Assembly (NCBI GenBank): GCA_030066665.1
Contig: JASJBD010000001.1
Coordinates: 1 to 64,000, forward strand
Reading direction: 5' to 3'
Origin: Gammaproteobacteria bacterium
GTDB lineage: Bacteria; Pseudomonadota; Gammaproteobacteria; Steroidobacterales; GCA-2729495
Length of the DNA stretch: 64,000 nt
Every line of letters begins with the position of its first letter. The stretch's first letter is position 1. Below the pieces are notes generated by a model. That model worked only from the letters and a program-made list of their open reading frames with translations, did not search any database and had not been told where the DNA came from. A program made the translations under genes and the position numbers. Of this stretch, positions 50,716-59,741 are shown one piece after another.

Positions 50716-51611
50716 GGCGCCCGTCCGGACGGGCCCGGCTGTTTGCCGAACAGCCGACGAAAGCGCACCAGGTCGGTGAAGTTCAGGCCGCCCGACCCGT
50801 CGAGATCGGCATCGACGTTGCCGCGACCGAACGCCGCGCGATAGAAGCCCAGATCGGCAAAATTCACGAAACCGCTATTGTCGAGATCCGCGTCGCAGGC
50901 ATTGCCGTAGCCATCGCCATCGGTATCGCGCTGGCTGAACCCACCAGCGTCAGGAATCCGCGGTCCATTCGGGATCTCGATGCAGTTATCCAGCGCGTCG
51001 TCGATACCGTCCGCGTCCCGATCTCCGGCCCTTACCATGATGATGTCGTCGAGGTTGTACAGAAACGCGCCGTTGCCCCGGGTCAACAGGTCCGCCCTTG
51101 AGAATCCGGCATCGTGATCGATCAGCCCGAGGAACCACACGCGCGAACCGTCGGCGAGTCGCCGCTGCACATTGGCCGCTTCGAGCGCCGCGGTGCCACC
51201 ACCGGCAACGAGCAGCACATCGCCATCGTGCAGTTGATCCCGGCTAATGACATAGAGCCCGATCGCACGTGTACCGGCAAAGCTCATGCCCAGGTTGTCG
51301 CGATCCTGGAGAATCGCCGCCGTCGTCTTGCCGAGGAATCGCGAGCCCGAAGTTGCGTGGTAGTCATCCGCGACCTGCAGCGACTCGCCGCCAAAATCGA
51401 AGTGAAACGTGATATTGCCGGCGCGCCCGCCGCTGACGATGACCGCGCCGGCGTCAATAGCTTCAAAATCCTGCAGGTTGGCGGCTCCTGGCAACGACGC
51501 TTTGAAGTCCGCTGCGTTCGTGTAGGCATACGCCGCCGCCACCGCGGCATTCGACGGCAGTGTGAGCAACAGGATCGCAATCGCACCACAATGCAATCGC
51601 TCGGGACGCAC
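50712..51611 (-). CDS. Secreted protein with thrombospondin-3-like and dockerin-like calcium repeats
   Basis: 299 residues. A signal peptide of about 25 residues precedes a 170-residue beta-rich domain. The C-terminal third has Asp-rich calcium loops: D-R-D-A-D-G-I-D-D, D-T-D-G-D-G-Y-G-N-A-C, then two dockerin type I-like units, D-L-D-N-S-G-F-V-N-F-A-D-L and D-L-D-G-S-G-G-L-N-F-T-D-L. Dockerins bind cohesins in cellulosomes, but in bacteria like this they are usually of unknown partner. No cohesin is seen nearby. Confidence 0.85.
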   Translation of the reverse strand: MRPERLHCGAIAILLLTLPSNAAVAAAYAYTNAADFKASLPGAANLQDFEAIDAGAVIVSGGRAGNITFHFDFGGESLQVADDYHATSGSRFLGKTTAAILQDRDNLGMSFAGTRAIGLYVISRDQLHDGDVLLVAGGGTAALEAANVQRRLADGSRVWFLGLIDHDAGFSRADLLTRGNGAFLYNLDDIIMVRAGDRDADGIDDALDNCIEIPNGPRIPDAGGFSQRDTDGDGYGNACDADLDNSGFVNFADLGFYRAAFGRGNVDADLDGSGGLNFTDLVRFRRLFGKQPGPSGRAP

Positions 51612-51763
51612 GTTTTCTTACCTATTGTTATAGGGCTTCCTGTCCGCGCCAAAGCTTCCGTGCTGAAATTACTCTAGCAACCGGCAACGTGGTTTAGAAG
51701 CGCGATTGTCGACGCACAGGCTGCGTTCTTGACATAACGCTGGAAAAATCCGAATCGCCGTGC

Positions 51764-52075
51764 CTAATCCGGCGAATAGTTCGGCCGATCCTCGCCGTAG
51801 TGTTGCGCCAGGTAATCGAGAATACGGTCGCGGACGGGCCCCTGAATATTGGCCATGCCGTGCTCCTCGACCATCCAGTCGAGCAACTCGTCCCAGGCGG
51901 CCCGACTGAGTCCCTGCTGGGCGATGATCTTTTCCGAGTGGCAGGCAATACACACGCCGTAGGTCTCGGCTGCACCGTCAGCGTCGACGAGCACTCCGAA
52001 CGGCGCATCGCCGGCAGCGTGACTAGACAGCAACACGGACGCGAAGGCGACACCGAGGCGTGTTTCCTCCCGCAC
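51764..52075 (-). CDS. Small cytochrome c subunit (SorB-like)
   Basis: 103 residues from a GTG overlapping the stop of the molybdoenzyme (TAGTG). A short signal sequence and one heme c site, C-I-A-C-H, about 42 residues in. No obvious Met ligand except M-V-E-E-H-G-M. Its position behind the SorA-like gene marks it as the electron-accepting subunit of that enzyme. Confidence 0.85.
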   Translation of the reverse strand: MREETRLGVAFASVLLSSHAAGDAPFGVLVDADGAAETYGVCIACHSEKIIAQQGLSRAAWDELLDWMVEEHGMANIQGPVRDRILDYLAQHYGEDRPNYSPD

Positions 52076-53298
52076 TAGGTCAATCTCACGGCAACCCGGT
52101 GCATCGTATTGTTCAGGTAGCCCTTCGGGTTCCAGTCGATTGCATGCGGTTGTGCGTCACCGGCCGTGTCTGTCGCGCGCGCCCAGATCTCGTAATAGCC
52201 AGCCTGCGGTAAACGAACCGTGGTACGCCAGTTCTGCCAGGCACCGGCGTTGAACGGGGGGTCCAGTTGCGCACGCTGCCAGCGCGCCCCGAAGTCGAAC
52301 GACACATCCACGCTCGCTATCGCACGGTCGCCAGACCACGCGTGACCGCGCACTGCCACGACAGATTCATTGGTCTCCACGCCGGTTGCCGGGCTCGTGA
52401 TCAGCGACTTCACCGGCATGCGCTCGATAATCTCGAAATTCTGCTCATCGACCTTCTCGCCCGGCGCAACCGGTCGGTTGGGTACCCGGTAGGACTTGCC
52501 AGTCATTTTCGGCCCGTCGTGAACGATGTCGCGCAGCTGGATTCGGGTCAGCCACTTCTGCGAACAGGAACCCGGCCAGCCGGGCACCACCAGTCGCAGC
52601 GGCGCGCCATTCATTGGATGCAACGGTCCATCGTTCATTTCAAATGCAATCAGCACGCCATCCGTTAGGGCCTTGGCGATTGGTACGCCCCGCGAAATTG
52701 GCAGCCTGGCCGGATCGCCCGACAGATGCGTATCGGCACCGTAATGAGCGGTATAGACAACATTGTCATCGACGCCGGCCGCAGCCAGCACGTCTTTCAG
52801 GCGCACGCCGGTCCAGAGGGAACACCCCACCGCGCCGTATGTCCACTGGTTTCCGCGTGCCGGGGGATCGAAAAACGCTCGGCCGTTGCCACCGCATTCA
52901 ATCACCAGCGCCAGGCGAACCACTTCAAAACGTTGTTTCAGATCATCGATGCTCAGATCGAACGGCGTTTTCACCAGGCCGTCGACTGCGAGGCGCCAGG
53001 CGTCTGCGCTTGTATCCGCCGGTGGATTGCCGTTGTTGCGGATGAAGTGGCGATGGGTCGGCGTAATTGCATCGTCCAGTAATGCCGGCGGTGTCTCTGC
53101 ATTCAGCGGCCGATCGTTGAGCACTGACAGTCCTGCCTTGCCGGCAATGGTCAGGTCGTCGGCAATGACAACCGGAACGAAACCGCGCGGCAGATGACGA
53201 TGAAAGGGTATGGCCGCACCGACCAGCGCCGACAGCGTGGCGAGACTGGCGCCCTGCAGAAATGCGCGCCGGTTCGACCGAGGATACCGCGGTATCAC
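52075..53298 (-). CDS. Tat-exported sulfite-oxidase-family molybdoenzyme (SorA/SoxC-like)
   Basis: 407 residues. Twin-arginine signal S-N-R-R-A-F-L. The molybdopterin domain has H-F-I-R-N-N-G and the molybdenum ligand C135 in E-C-G-G-N-G-R. The dimerisation domain (from about residue 275) has the Mo-co_dimer pattern ending near W-N-P-K-G-Y-L-N-N. SorA oxidises sulfite and SoxC acts on sulfane sulfur; both pair with a cytochrome c. The partner cytochrome lies one base behind. Its start overlaps the stop of the peptide deformylase gene by 4 bases (ATGA). Confidence 0.92.
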   Translation of the reverse strand: MIPRYPRSNRRAFLQGASLATLSALVGAAIPFHRHLPRGFVPVVIADDLTIAGKAGLSVLNDRPLNAETPPALLDDAITPTHRHFIRNNGNPPADTSADAWRLAVDGLVKTPFDLSIDDLKQRFEVVRLALVIECGGNGRAFFDPPARGNQWTYGAVGCSLWTGVRLKDVLAAAGVDDNVVYTAHYGADTHLSGDPARLPISRGVPIAKALTDGVLIAFEMNDGPLHPMNGAPLRLVVPGWPGSCSQKWLTRIQLRDIVHDGPKMTGKSYRVPNRPVAPGEKVDEQNFEIIERMPVKSLITSPATGVETNESVVAVRGHAWSGDRAIASVDVSFDFGARWQRAQLDPPFNAGAWQNWRTTVRLPQAGYYEIWARATDTAGDAQPHAIDWNPKGYLNNTMHRVAVRLT

Positions 53299-53846
53299 GG
53301 CGCGGCTTCCTCCTGCGGCAGGAGGTAACGTTCGAATTCGCGCTCGAATGCGAGCAGCCGAGTATCGCTGAGTCGATCGACGTACAGCTTGCCGTCCAGG
53401 TGATCGAATTCGTGTTGGAATACGGTGGCGAAGAAGCCCTGCAACTCCAGCTCCCGTGACTCACCCCGGTCGGACGTGTAGCGAATCATGACGTGTTGCG
53501 GCCGCTCGACGTAGCCGCGCAGGCCCGGCACTGACAGGCAGCCTTCCCAATAACCGCGCGGAGCGGGATTCAGCACTTCGATGACCGGATTGATGAATAC
53601 GGTCAGCGGCATTGGCCCGAGTTCGCCATAGCGCGTCGGGCCACCGGCAATCTCGATGATCGCGAGGCGCACGGACTCGCCAATCTGGGGGGCAGCCAGG
53701 CCGATACCGCCATAATCGTGCAACGTATCGACCATATCGGCGATGAGCCTGGACGTCGCGGGCGTACCGATCTCGTCGGGTTGCAGGGGGCGGGCCACGT
53801 CTCGCAGCAGCGGGTGACCCATTCGCAGAATTCGCCTGACCGCCAT
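53295..53846 (-). CDS. def: Peptide deformylase
   Basis: 183 residues. Removes formyl groups from nascent proteins. All three motifs are present: G-I-G-L-A-A-P-Q (47-54), E-G-C-L-S (C103) and Q-H-E-F-D-H (H145, E146, H149), the Fe/Zn ligands and catalytic Glu. It is not next to fmt, as the main def often is, but runs into the SorA-like operon, so it could be a second copy. Confidence 0.95.
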   Translation of the reverse strand: MAVRRILRMGHPLLRDVARPLQPDEIGTPATSRLIADMVDTLHDYGGIGLAAPQIGESVRLAIIEIAGGPTRYGELGPMPLTVFINPVIEVLNPAPRGYWEGCLSVPGLRGYVERPQHVMIRYTSDRGESRELELQGFFATVFQHEFDHLDGKLYVDRLSDTRLLAFEREFERYLLPQEEAAP

Positions 53847-53873
53847 CGGTACAGAATAGCGAATCGGTGACGA

Positions 53874-54791
53874 CTAATCCGCGCCCGCGCCGGTTTGGGT
53901 CACGGACCAGTCCCACAGACGTTTGCGGGCCTCCGGATCTTGTGCCTGCGCGGAAGTCTCCTTGACCTTTTCGTGCTCGAAATATGTCGCCGTTACCTGT
54001 TCCAGCGCGGGATCTGTCGCGAGCTTGACGTAGGTCTTCGCGCTGCGTTGTGGCGTATTGAGTCCGAACACGGTCCCGAACCCGAAGACGACCCGGGCGG
54101 CGAGCATGAAGATGCCCGACATGTTCCGGTAAATGCTGGTATTGACGAAGTAGCCCGGCGATATCGCGTTGATGGTCACGCCGGTTCCAGCCAGGCGCTC
54201 GGCCATGCTGTGCATGAAGTACAGATTACTCAGTTTGGCGCGGTGATAGGCCTGAAAGGCCGCACCGTTTGATGGTTTGTCGTGCGCCTTCCAGAGCTTT
54301 TCATTGTTGAGGTCATCGAAATCGAGACCCGGACCGGCTTTGTGCGCGTCGGATGAAATCATGATGATGCGCGACGGAGCGGATCGCTTCAGCAGGTCCA
54401 GCAACAGGTGCGTCAACAGGAAATGAGCCAGGTGACAGGTCGCCAGGTGCATTTCGAAACCATCGAGGCTCACGCGCCGCACTGGATCTGTGATACCGGC
54501 ATTGTTGATTAATACGTCCAACCGGTCGTAGTTCGCATCGACCCACGCGGCCAGTTCACGCACCTCGTCCAGCGACGACAGGTCGCAGTACCGAAACACC
54601 GCCGAACCGGGACGCGCGGCATTGATCGCGTCGCGCGTCCGCGTGCCGGCCTCCCCTTCCCAGTCGACAATTATCACGTGCGCGCCGCGGCTGCCCAGCA
54701 CCCGAGCCGTCTCGCAGCCCATGCCGCGCGCGCCACCGGTGATCAGTATCACGTGCCCCGTCAAATCATCCGCCACCACTGCCCCCGTCAA
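53874..54791 (-). CDS. Short-chain dehydrogenase (retinol-dehydrogenase-like)
   Basis: 305 residues. T-G-G-A-R-G-M-G cofactor motif, D-W after the second strand (suggesting NAD), N-N-A-G, catalytic S in I-S-S-D-A, and Y-H-R-A-K. The spacing and long C-terminus resemble eukaryotic retinol dehydrogenase-like SDRs. Its start overlaps the end of the small membrane protein gene. Confidence 0.9.
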   Translation of the reverse strand: MTGAVVADDLTGHVILITGGARGMGCETARVLGSRGAHVIIVDWEGEAGTRTRDAINAARPGSAVFRYCDLSSLDEVRELAAWVDANYDRLDVLINNAGITDPVRRVSLDGFEMHLATCHLAHFLLTHLLLDLLKRSAPSRIIMISSDAHKAGPGLDFDDLNNEKLWKAHDKPSNGAAFQAYHRAKLSNLYFMHSMAERLAGTGVTINAISPGYFVNTSIYRNMSGIFMLAARVVFGFGTVFGLNTPQRSAKTYVKLATDPALEQVTATYFEHEKVKETSAQAQDPEARKRLWDWSVTQTGAGAD

Positions 54792-54988
54792 TCCAGCCTG
54801 CTGACCAGCCGGTGTCCCGCCACCAGGATACCGACCCCGATATAAATCCCGATCAGGGAGACCACCATCAGCAGGCCGACCTCCGGCGTGATGACCTTCG
54901 AACGCGACAGGAAAATAATGCCGGCCACGAGGACCGGGAACATCCAGGCCGCGGTGATCAGTTTCCAGGGCAGCTTCTTTTTGGTCAT
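54788..54988 (-). CDS. Small membrane protein, two helices
   Basis: 66 residues from the ATG at 54988 (an ATG at 54997 is an alternative). A Lys-rich start is followed by two hydrophobic segments and a short basic end. No family recognised. It overlaps the SDR gene by 4 bases. Confidence 0.6.
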   Translation of the reverse strand: MTKKKLPWKLITAAWMFPVLVAGIIFLSRSKVITPEVGLLMVVSLIGIYIGVGILVAGHRLVSRLD

Positions 54989-55119
54989 TGCTGCCATGAT
55001 AGCGCCGACCGGCCCCGGCGACCCGAATCGCCCCACGCCAGGGCCCTGCAGGGCCCGCCGGCCCGGCTCATCCGTCCGCCTCGAGTCGTCGAAATATCCC
55101 GCTGAGGGGATTTATTTCG

Positions 55120-56511
55120 ATGAGCCTTTCGGAAAACAAGCCGTTACTGATCCTGCTGTTCGTGGGCGTGCTGATGGGCGCCCTCGATATCGCCATCATC
55201 GGACCGGCGCTGCCGGCGATCCAGGCCGAATTCGACACGACCGGCCGACAGCTCGCGGTACTGTTCAATGCCTATGTGCTGGGCCAGCTCATTGGCACAC
55301 AGCTATTGGCCAAGCTGTCCGACCGCTTCGGGCCGCGGTCGATCTACATTTTCAGTCTGGTTTGTTTCGGCGGCGGCTCACTGTTACTGGTCATGGCCGG
55401 CGAAATCAATGCCCTTTATGCCGGTCGGGCAATCCAGGGCTTCGGCGCCGGCGGTATCTTCCCGGTGGCGACGACCGTGATCGCCGCACAAATGTCGGGC
55501 CGCGACCGAGGTCCGGCCCTCGGCTTGATTGGGTCGGTCTGGGGGCTGGCGTTCTTTATCGGACCGATCCTGGGTGGCATCTTCCTGAACCTGTCATGGC
55601 GCTGGCTCTTCCTGGTCAATCTGCCGATCGCCGGGTTGTTGATCGCGGGTGCCTGGCGGCTCTTGCCGAAAACGGGCCCCGGGTCGCAGCGGCCCTTCGA
55701 CTTGGTCGGCTTGGGCACGCTCATGGCCGCGGTGGTGGCGTTGGTCGTCGCCATCAACAATTTCGACGCCACCGATGTCTGGAACAGCGTGACGAGTTTC
55801 GGGGTCGCCGCACTGCTGGGCGCTGTGACGATCCTGCTCCCCCTGTTCTGGTTCGCAGAAAAGCGCGCCGCCGACCCCATCATTCGACCCGGCCTGCTGC
55901 AAACCCGCCAGGTTGCGCTCGCCTGTGTCGTGGCCGGCGGTGCCGGTGCCATGCAAACGGCGAGTGTGTTCTACCCCGCGATGGCGGTTGCGTCGATCGG
56001 TGTCAGTCAGTCAACCGCTGCGTTCATGTTGTTGCCCGGCGTGGTCATTTCGACCCTCGGCTCGATCGCGGTCGGCCGCTTGATCAACGTGGTCGGTACC
56101 CGACTGCTCGTGCTAGCCAGTCTTTGCCTGATCTTCACCAGCTTCATGATCTATGGCCGCGCCGACCTGGATGTGCCGACATTTCTGCTGGCAAACATGA
56201 TCAGCGGACTGGGCAGCGCCGGACTGATCGGCGCACCCCTGCGCTGGACGATCCTGAACGAGTCCCGGCCCGAGGAACGCGGGGCAGCCCAGGGACTGTT
56301 GAGTAACATCACATCGGTTGGCCGACTCATTGGTGCCGCGGTGGTCGGTGCCGTGATCACGTCTCAGGGTGGCGGTGTGCCCGGCTACCAGGCCGCATTT
56401 GTCGGCATGGGAATCTTCGCGATTGTCCTGTTTGCGGTGGCGACCTTGCTGAAGTCGCGCAGCGCCGAGCAGCTGCTGAGTGATGAGATGCCCAAGCCCG
56501 CGACCGCGTGA
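55120..56511 (+). CDS. MFS transporter, DHA2-like (14-TM) drug/proton antiporter
   Basis: 463 residues; ATG after gagggga. About fourteen hydrophobic segments. Motif A appears as L-A-K-L-S-D-R-F-G-P-R-S, and motif C-like G-L-A-F-F-I-G-P-I-L-G-G follows in helix 5. D-I-A-I-I-G-P-A-L-P in helix 1 is typical of the DHA2 family. It probably exports hydrophobic compounds. Confidence 0.92.
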   Translation: MSLSENKPLLILLFVGVLMGALDIAIIGPALPAIQAEFDTTGRQLAVLFNAYVLGQLIGTQLLAKLSDRFGPRSIYIFSLVCFGGGSLLLVMAGEINALYAGRAIQGFGAGGIFPVATTVIAAQMSGRDRGPALGLIGSVWGLAFFIGPILGGIFLNLSWRWLFLVNLPIAGLLIAGAWRLLPKTGPGSQRPFDLVGLGTLMAAVVALVVAINNFDATDVWNSVTSFGVAALLGAVTILLPLFWFAEKRAADPIIRPGLLQTRQVALACVVAGGAGAMQTASVFYPAMAVASIGVSQSTAAFMLLPGVVISTLGSIAVGRLINVVGTRLLVLASLCLIFTSFMIYGRADLDVPTFLLANMISGLGSAGLIGAPLRWTILNESRPEERGAAQGLLSNITSVGRLIGAAVVGAVITSQGGGVPGYQAAFVGMGIFAIVLFAVATLLKSRSAEQLLSDEMPKPATA

Positions 56512-56522
56512 CGCTGGGCGGC

Positions 56523-57362
56523 TTACGGGCCGGCTGCGACGGCTGAATGACGGCCGCGTCCGTCGCGCGTGACCGTGGCCAGTGAGCACTCCGGATCGTG
56601 CTCAAAGAAGAGCTTGAGCTTCAGCTCGATCACCAGTTCGAGAATCCGCTGCTTTTCGTCGATGAGCAGCTCCGGGTTCCGGTCGTAGCCCATCGTGACC
56701 GGCAAATGTACCCAGGGCCGGCCCGGCATCAGGTCGGAACAGAACAGGACCCCGCCCTTGCCGCCAATCTGCGCCATCATCAGCCCGGGCGTGTGACCAT
56801 CGCTGTAATGAAAGCGCACCGCATCGCCGAGACTGATGGCGTGTTCGCCCTCGACAAGTTCAAGCCGGCCACTGTCCAGCAGCAGCTGCGGCAGCGCGGG
56901 AATGAATGATGCGCGGTCGCGCGGATGCGGTTGGCGCGCGCGTTCGAACGCTTCCGTGCCGACGAGAATGCGGGCGTTCGGAAACAACAGGCTCGGTTCC
57001 CGTCCCTCGCGATAGGGCGCCAACAAGCCGCCCGCATGATCGAAGTGCAGGTGACTCAACACCACCAGGTCGATTTCGTCGTGTGACGTGCCAGCATCCT
57101 GCAGCGAGCCCAGCAGCACGTGCTCGTCCTGGTAGACACCGAAACGTTCGCGCAATTTGGGCTCGAAAAAAATGCCGATTCCCGTTTCGAACAGCACCGA
57201 TTGACCATTCAGATCCGGCACATAAAGACCACGAGTTGCCAGTTCCACGCGGTTGTGCTCGTCCGGTGCCAACCACTGCGACCACAGCGCACGTGGCACA
57301 TTACCGAACATGGCGCCGCCATCGAGGCGCTGGTGATTTCCTTCGACGCTAACGAAATTCAT
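56523..57362 (-). CDS. MBL-fold metallo-hydrolase
   Basis: 279 residues, cytosolic. The zinc motif H-L-H-F-D-H lies at 104-109, with a later G-H-T-P-G and a terminal F-F-E-H-D-P. The arrangement resembles quorum-sensing lactonases and related hydrolases, but the substrate cannot be told. Four bases separate its ATG from the stop of a gene reading off the same strand upstream. Confidence 0.9.
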   Translation of the reverse strand: MNFVSVEGNHQRLDGGAMFGNVPRALWSQWLAPDEHNRVELATRGLYVPDLNGQSVLFETGIGIFFEPKLRERFGVYQDEHVLLGSLQDAGTSHDEIDLVVLSHLHFDHAGGLLAPYREGREPSLLFPNARILVGTEAFERARQPHPRDRASFIPALPQLLLDSGRLELVEGEHAISLGDAVRFHYSDGHTPGLMMAQIGGKGGVLFCSDLMPGRPWVHLPVTMGYDRNPELLIDEKQRILELVIELKLKLFFEHDPECSLATVTRDGRGRHSAVAAGP

Positions 57363-57365
57363 CCG

Positions 57366-58058
57366 TTACAGGCTGTCGTCCACCGCGTGAAACGTCTGGT
57401 TCAGGCACGACGCATTGTTAAGGCACTGCATCGTGAGCGCGGCGAGGTCCGGCCGCGTGATCGATGCGAGCACGGTATCGTCCTCGGTGAGCCGCGCCGT
57501 GCCGGTTGCCGGCGTGCCATCGCGCAGGATGCGACCATTGCGAATGATGGTGTAATTCATGCCACTGGCTCGCAGCATATCCTCCGCCACACCCTTGTCA
57601 CGCAGTGTCTGCTGCATGCTCCCGAACGGCACGTCGGGGAAGTTCTCGATATTGTCGCCGGCACCAACGGAGCCGTGCAGGATAAATTGCTGCACTTTGC
57701 TCTCGGCCAGTGCCGCCAGGATATTGCCCATCGCGACGTCGTAGAAATTCTCCTGGCTGCGATCCTTTGCGGATGCGTCGATCACGTAGCGAAACGGCTG
57801 ACCGCTTATCGCGGCCGACACGCTCTCACCATCCAGCAAATCACCGACAACGTAGTCGACATCCAGGCCCTCCAGTCGGGCGCGATCGGACGTCGGCCGC
57901 ACGAAGACGGTGACCGCGTAGCCCCCGTCGACGAGCAGCTGCACAATCGGCGCGCCAAGGCGGCCAGTGCCACCGAATACCAGAGCCTTGTCAGCGTTGT
58001 CCGCTACGGTTGCGGGCATGGCGAGGAGCCCGAGAAGACAGGCGGTAAATCGAAACAC
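57366..58058 (-). CDS. NAD(P)-binding NmrA-like protein with signal peptide
   Basis: 230 residues. The first 19 look like a Sec signal peptide (hydrophobic, A-T-V-A-D). Then F-G-G-T-G-R-L-G is a dinucleotide motif, R-P fits NADP, and I-I-R-N-G-R-I-L is typical of the family. An exported Rossmann-fold enzyme without a Tat signal is unusual; the hydrophobic start may instead be an anchor. It is co-directional with the MBL-fold gene. Confidence 0.82.
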   Translation of the reverse strand: MFRFTACLLGLLAMPATVADNADKALVFGGTGRLGAPIVQLLVDGGYAVTVFVRPTSDRARLEGLDVDYVVGDLLDGESVSAAISGQPFRYVIDASAKDRSQENFYDVAMGNILAALAESKVQQFILHGSVGAGDNIENFPDVPFGSMQQTLRDKGVAEDMLRASGMNYTIIRNGRILRDGTPATGTARLTEDDTVLASITRPDLAALTMQCLNNASCLNQTFHAVDDSL

Positions 58059-58117
58059 GCGGGAATTCTAACCGGAACCAATGCCAGGTGCCGGCGGGGA
58101 CGACGCGTAGGGTCGTA

Positions 58118-58840
58118 TCAGCGGGCGCGTCGGCCAAACCAGCCCAGCAAGCCCAGCCCGCTCGCAAATAACCAGGCGGCCGCGGGAACCGGAATTGGGG
58201 CAACGTCGAAAATAATGGCGCGGAAGTCGTTGAACTGCTCCGGATTCGTGGCCGTATTGAAAGCACGAAAGCCGATGCCAGCGCCCACGAAATCATCGAG
58301 GTCGGGAATAGTCTCGGGTGGGTCGGTATTGGGGATATTGCCGCCGACGAACGCGAGGTTCAGGCCCCAACGACGGTCGGAGCCGGGCGGGCCCGCCGCG
58401 CCGGCGCTGAAGCCGTAGCCGTCCCAGACGCCGAGCAGCGGATTTACTTCCTCGAAGGGCACCGTGCTGACAATGATGCCGCCGTCAGTCAGCCCGCCGC
58501 CGGACTCCAGTGTCTGGCCTTCAACGTCGATACTGGCAAACGTAACACCGCCGGAATAGACGAGATCCTCCGCGCGTTCGTTCGGGAAACAACAGGGCAC
58601 ACCCGGCCCCAGGGTTTCCGGGTCGAATGTCAGCACGATCGTCACGACTTGCTCCAGCGCGGGCGTCGTCGGGAAAAATGCATCCAGGTAGCCATCGGTG
58701 TTGTTGACCCGATCGATTTCCGCAATCGCGCGGAATGTGACCGGGACAGCGGTCGCCGCCGGCATCGCGCCGATCAGGACTACCGCCAGTAATACGCCAA
58801 CAATTCGCTGGATATAACTCGAGCGCCGGTGGTTATTCAT
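58118..58840 (-). CDS. PEP-CTERM-type exported protein
   Basis: 240 residues. A signal peptide of about 31 residues and a Gly/Asp-rich beta domain with one C-C pair. The C-terminus is the classical sorting tail: V-P-V-P-A-A-A-W-L-F-A-S-G, a short helix, then R-R. An exosortase should cleave it and move the protein outward; none is encoded in this window. Confidence 0.9.
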   Translation of the reverse strand: MNNHRRSSYIQRIVGVLLAVVLIGAMPAATAVPVTFRAIAEIDRVNNTDGYLDAFFPTTPALEQVVTIVLTFDPETLGPGVPCCFPNERAEDLVYSGGVTFASIDVEGQTLESGGGLTDGGIIVSTVPFEEVNPLLGVWDGYGFSAGAAGPPGSDRRWGLNLAFVGGNIPNTDPPETIPDLDDFVGAGIGFRAFNTATNPEQFNDFRAIIFDVAPIPVPAAAWLFASGLGLLGWFGRRAR

Positions 58841-59006
58841 TGCTGACTGGTCCCCTTTGTTGTTGTGCGTGCAGCGACGAACGACAGACGAAAAAAAACG
58901 CGAAGCTCCGGCAAGAGCCGGAACGGCGCGTCATCTGGCAATTATTCGACCACAGGGTCGCAGGCATTGCAAACCTGCTGACCCCGTGACAATTCAGGAT
59001 TTGAAA

Positions 59007-59699
59007 CTACTGCGGCGTTACCGGCGCGTCGTCAGCCGTAGTCATGACGGTGCCCGGCTCCATTGCCCCGGTCGCCAGGGCCTTCATGTACGCCACGGTC
59101 GGGATGTGGCAATAGCTCTGGCCCTGAAACGCCTCCGGCAGCATCCACGTCATCCAGCTGTCGTAGTCCTGGTACAGGCCCGGTGAGTTGAAGTGAACCT
59201 TGCCGTCATCGCCAATAAAGCTCAGCTGAAAATCGGCCAGGTAGTTACGCCCGGTCATGAACGGCTCGTTGTCGTCCACGACGAATGCCGCTGCCCTGGC
59301 TGCCGCTGCCGGATCCACGCCTTGTAGTTCGGCGACGGCCTGCGCCTGCGCGCGCCGAGTGATTTCCGGGCAATACTGTTGCTTACCCGCGGCGTTTTCC
59401 CCGAACGCGTCCCGCAGGTGAGCGGCTGTTTTCACTTTGCATGAAACCATGACGGGCATTTGTCCCTGGTACGTCACAACCTGGAAAATCTCGAGAGGGT
59501 CGACCATCGGCTTGGAGGCCCGGTAAGCCGGCATGTCGCTGAAAACCGTGTTTTGCCCATCGATCGCAGTGTCGGCCAGGATTTTTTGCACCGCGACGCA
59601 GAATTCGTCGGAATCGGGCGCCGGCAACTGGGCGGCAGCGGTAGTCGACCAGAGGGCGAGCGGCACGAATGCCAGCAGGCAGCGCGTTATTATTGTCAT
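59007..59699 (-). CDS. Secreted protein, stand-alone copy of the domain in 36321-37943
   Basis: 230 residues with a Sec signal peptide. The body matches residues about 30-235 of the hydrolase fusion: F-C-V-A-V-Q-K-I, D-G-Q-N-T-V, S-C-K-V-K-T-A-A-H-L, N-A-A-G, and a late S-Y-C-H (fusion: H-Y-C-H). Four cysteines are shared and could form disulfides. Function unknown. Confidence 0.75.
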   Translation of the reverse strand: MTIITRCLLAFVPLALWSTTAAAQLPAPDSDEFCVAVQKILADTAIDGQNTVFSDMPAYRASKPMVDPLEIFQVVTYQGQMPVMVSCKVKTAAHLRDAFGENAAGKQQYCPEITRRAQAQAVAELQGVDPAAAARAAAFVVDDNEPFMTGRNYLADFQLSFIGDDGKVHFNSPGLYQDYDSWMTWMLPEAFQGQSYCHIPTVAYMKALATGAMEPGTVMTTADDAPVTPQ

Positions 59700-59741
59700 G
59701 GCATTTCCTTTGACGTACCCCGTAGAACCGGAGCGAGTGTA

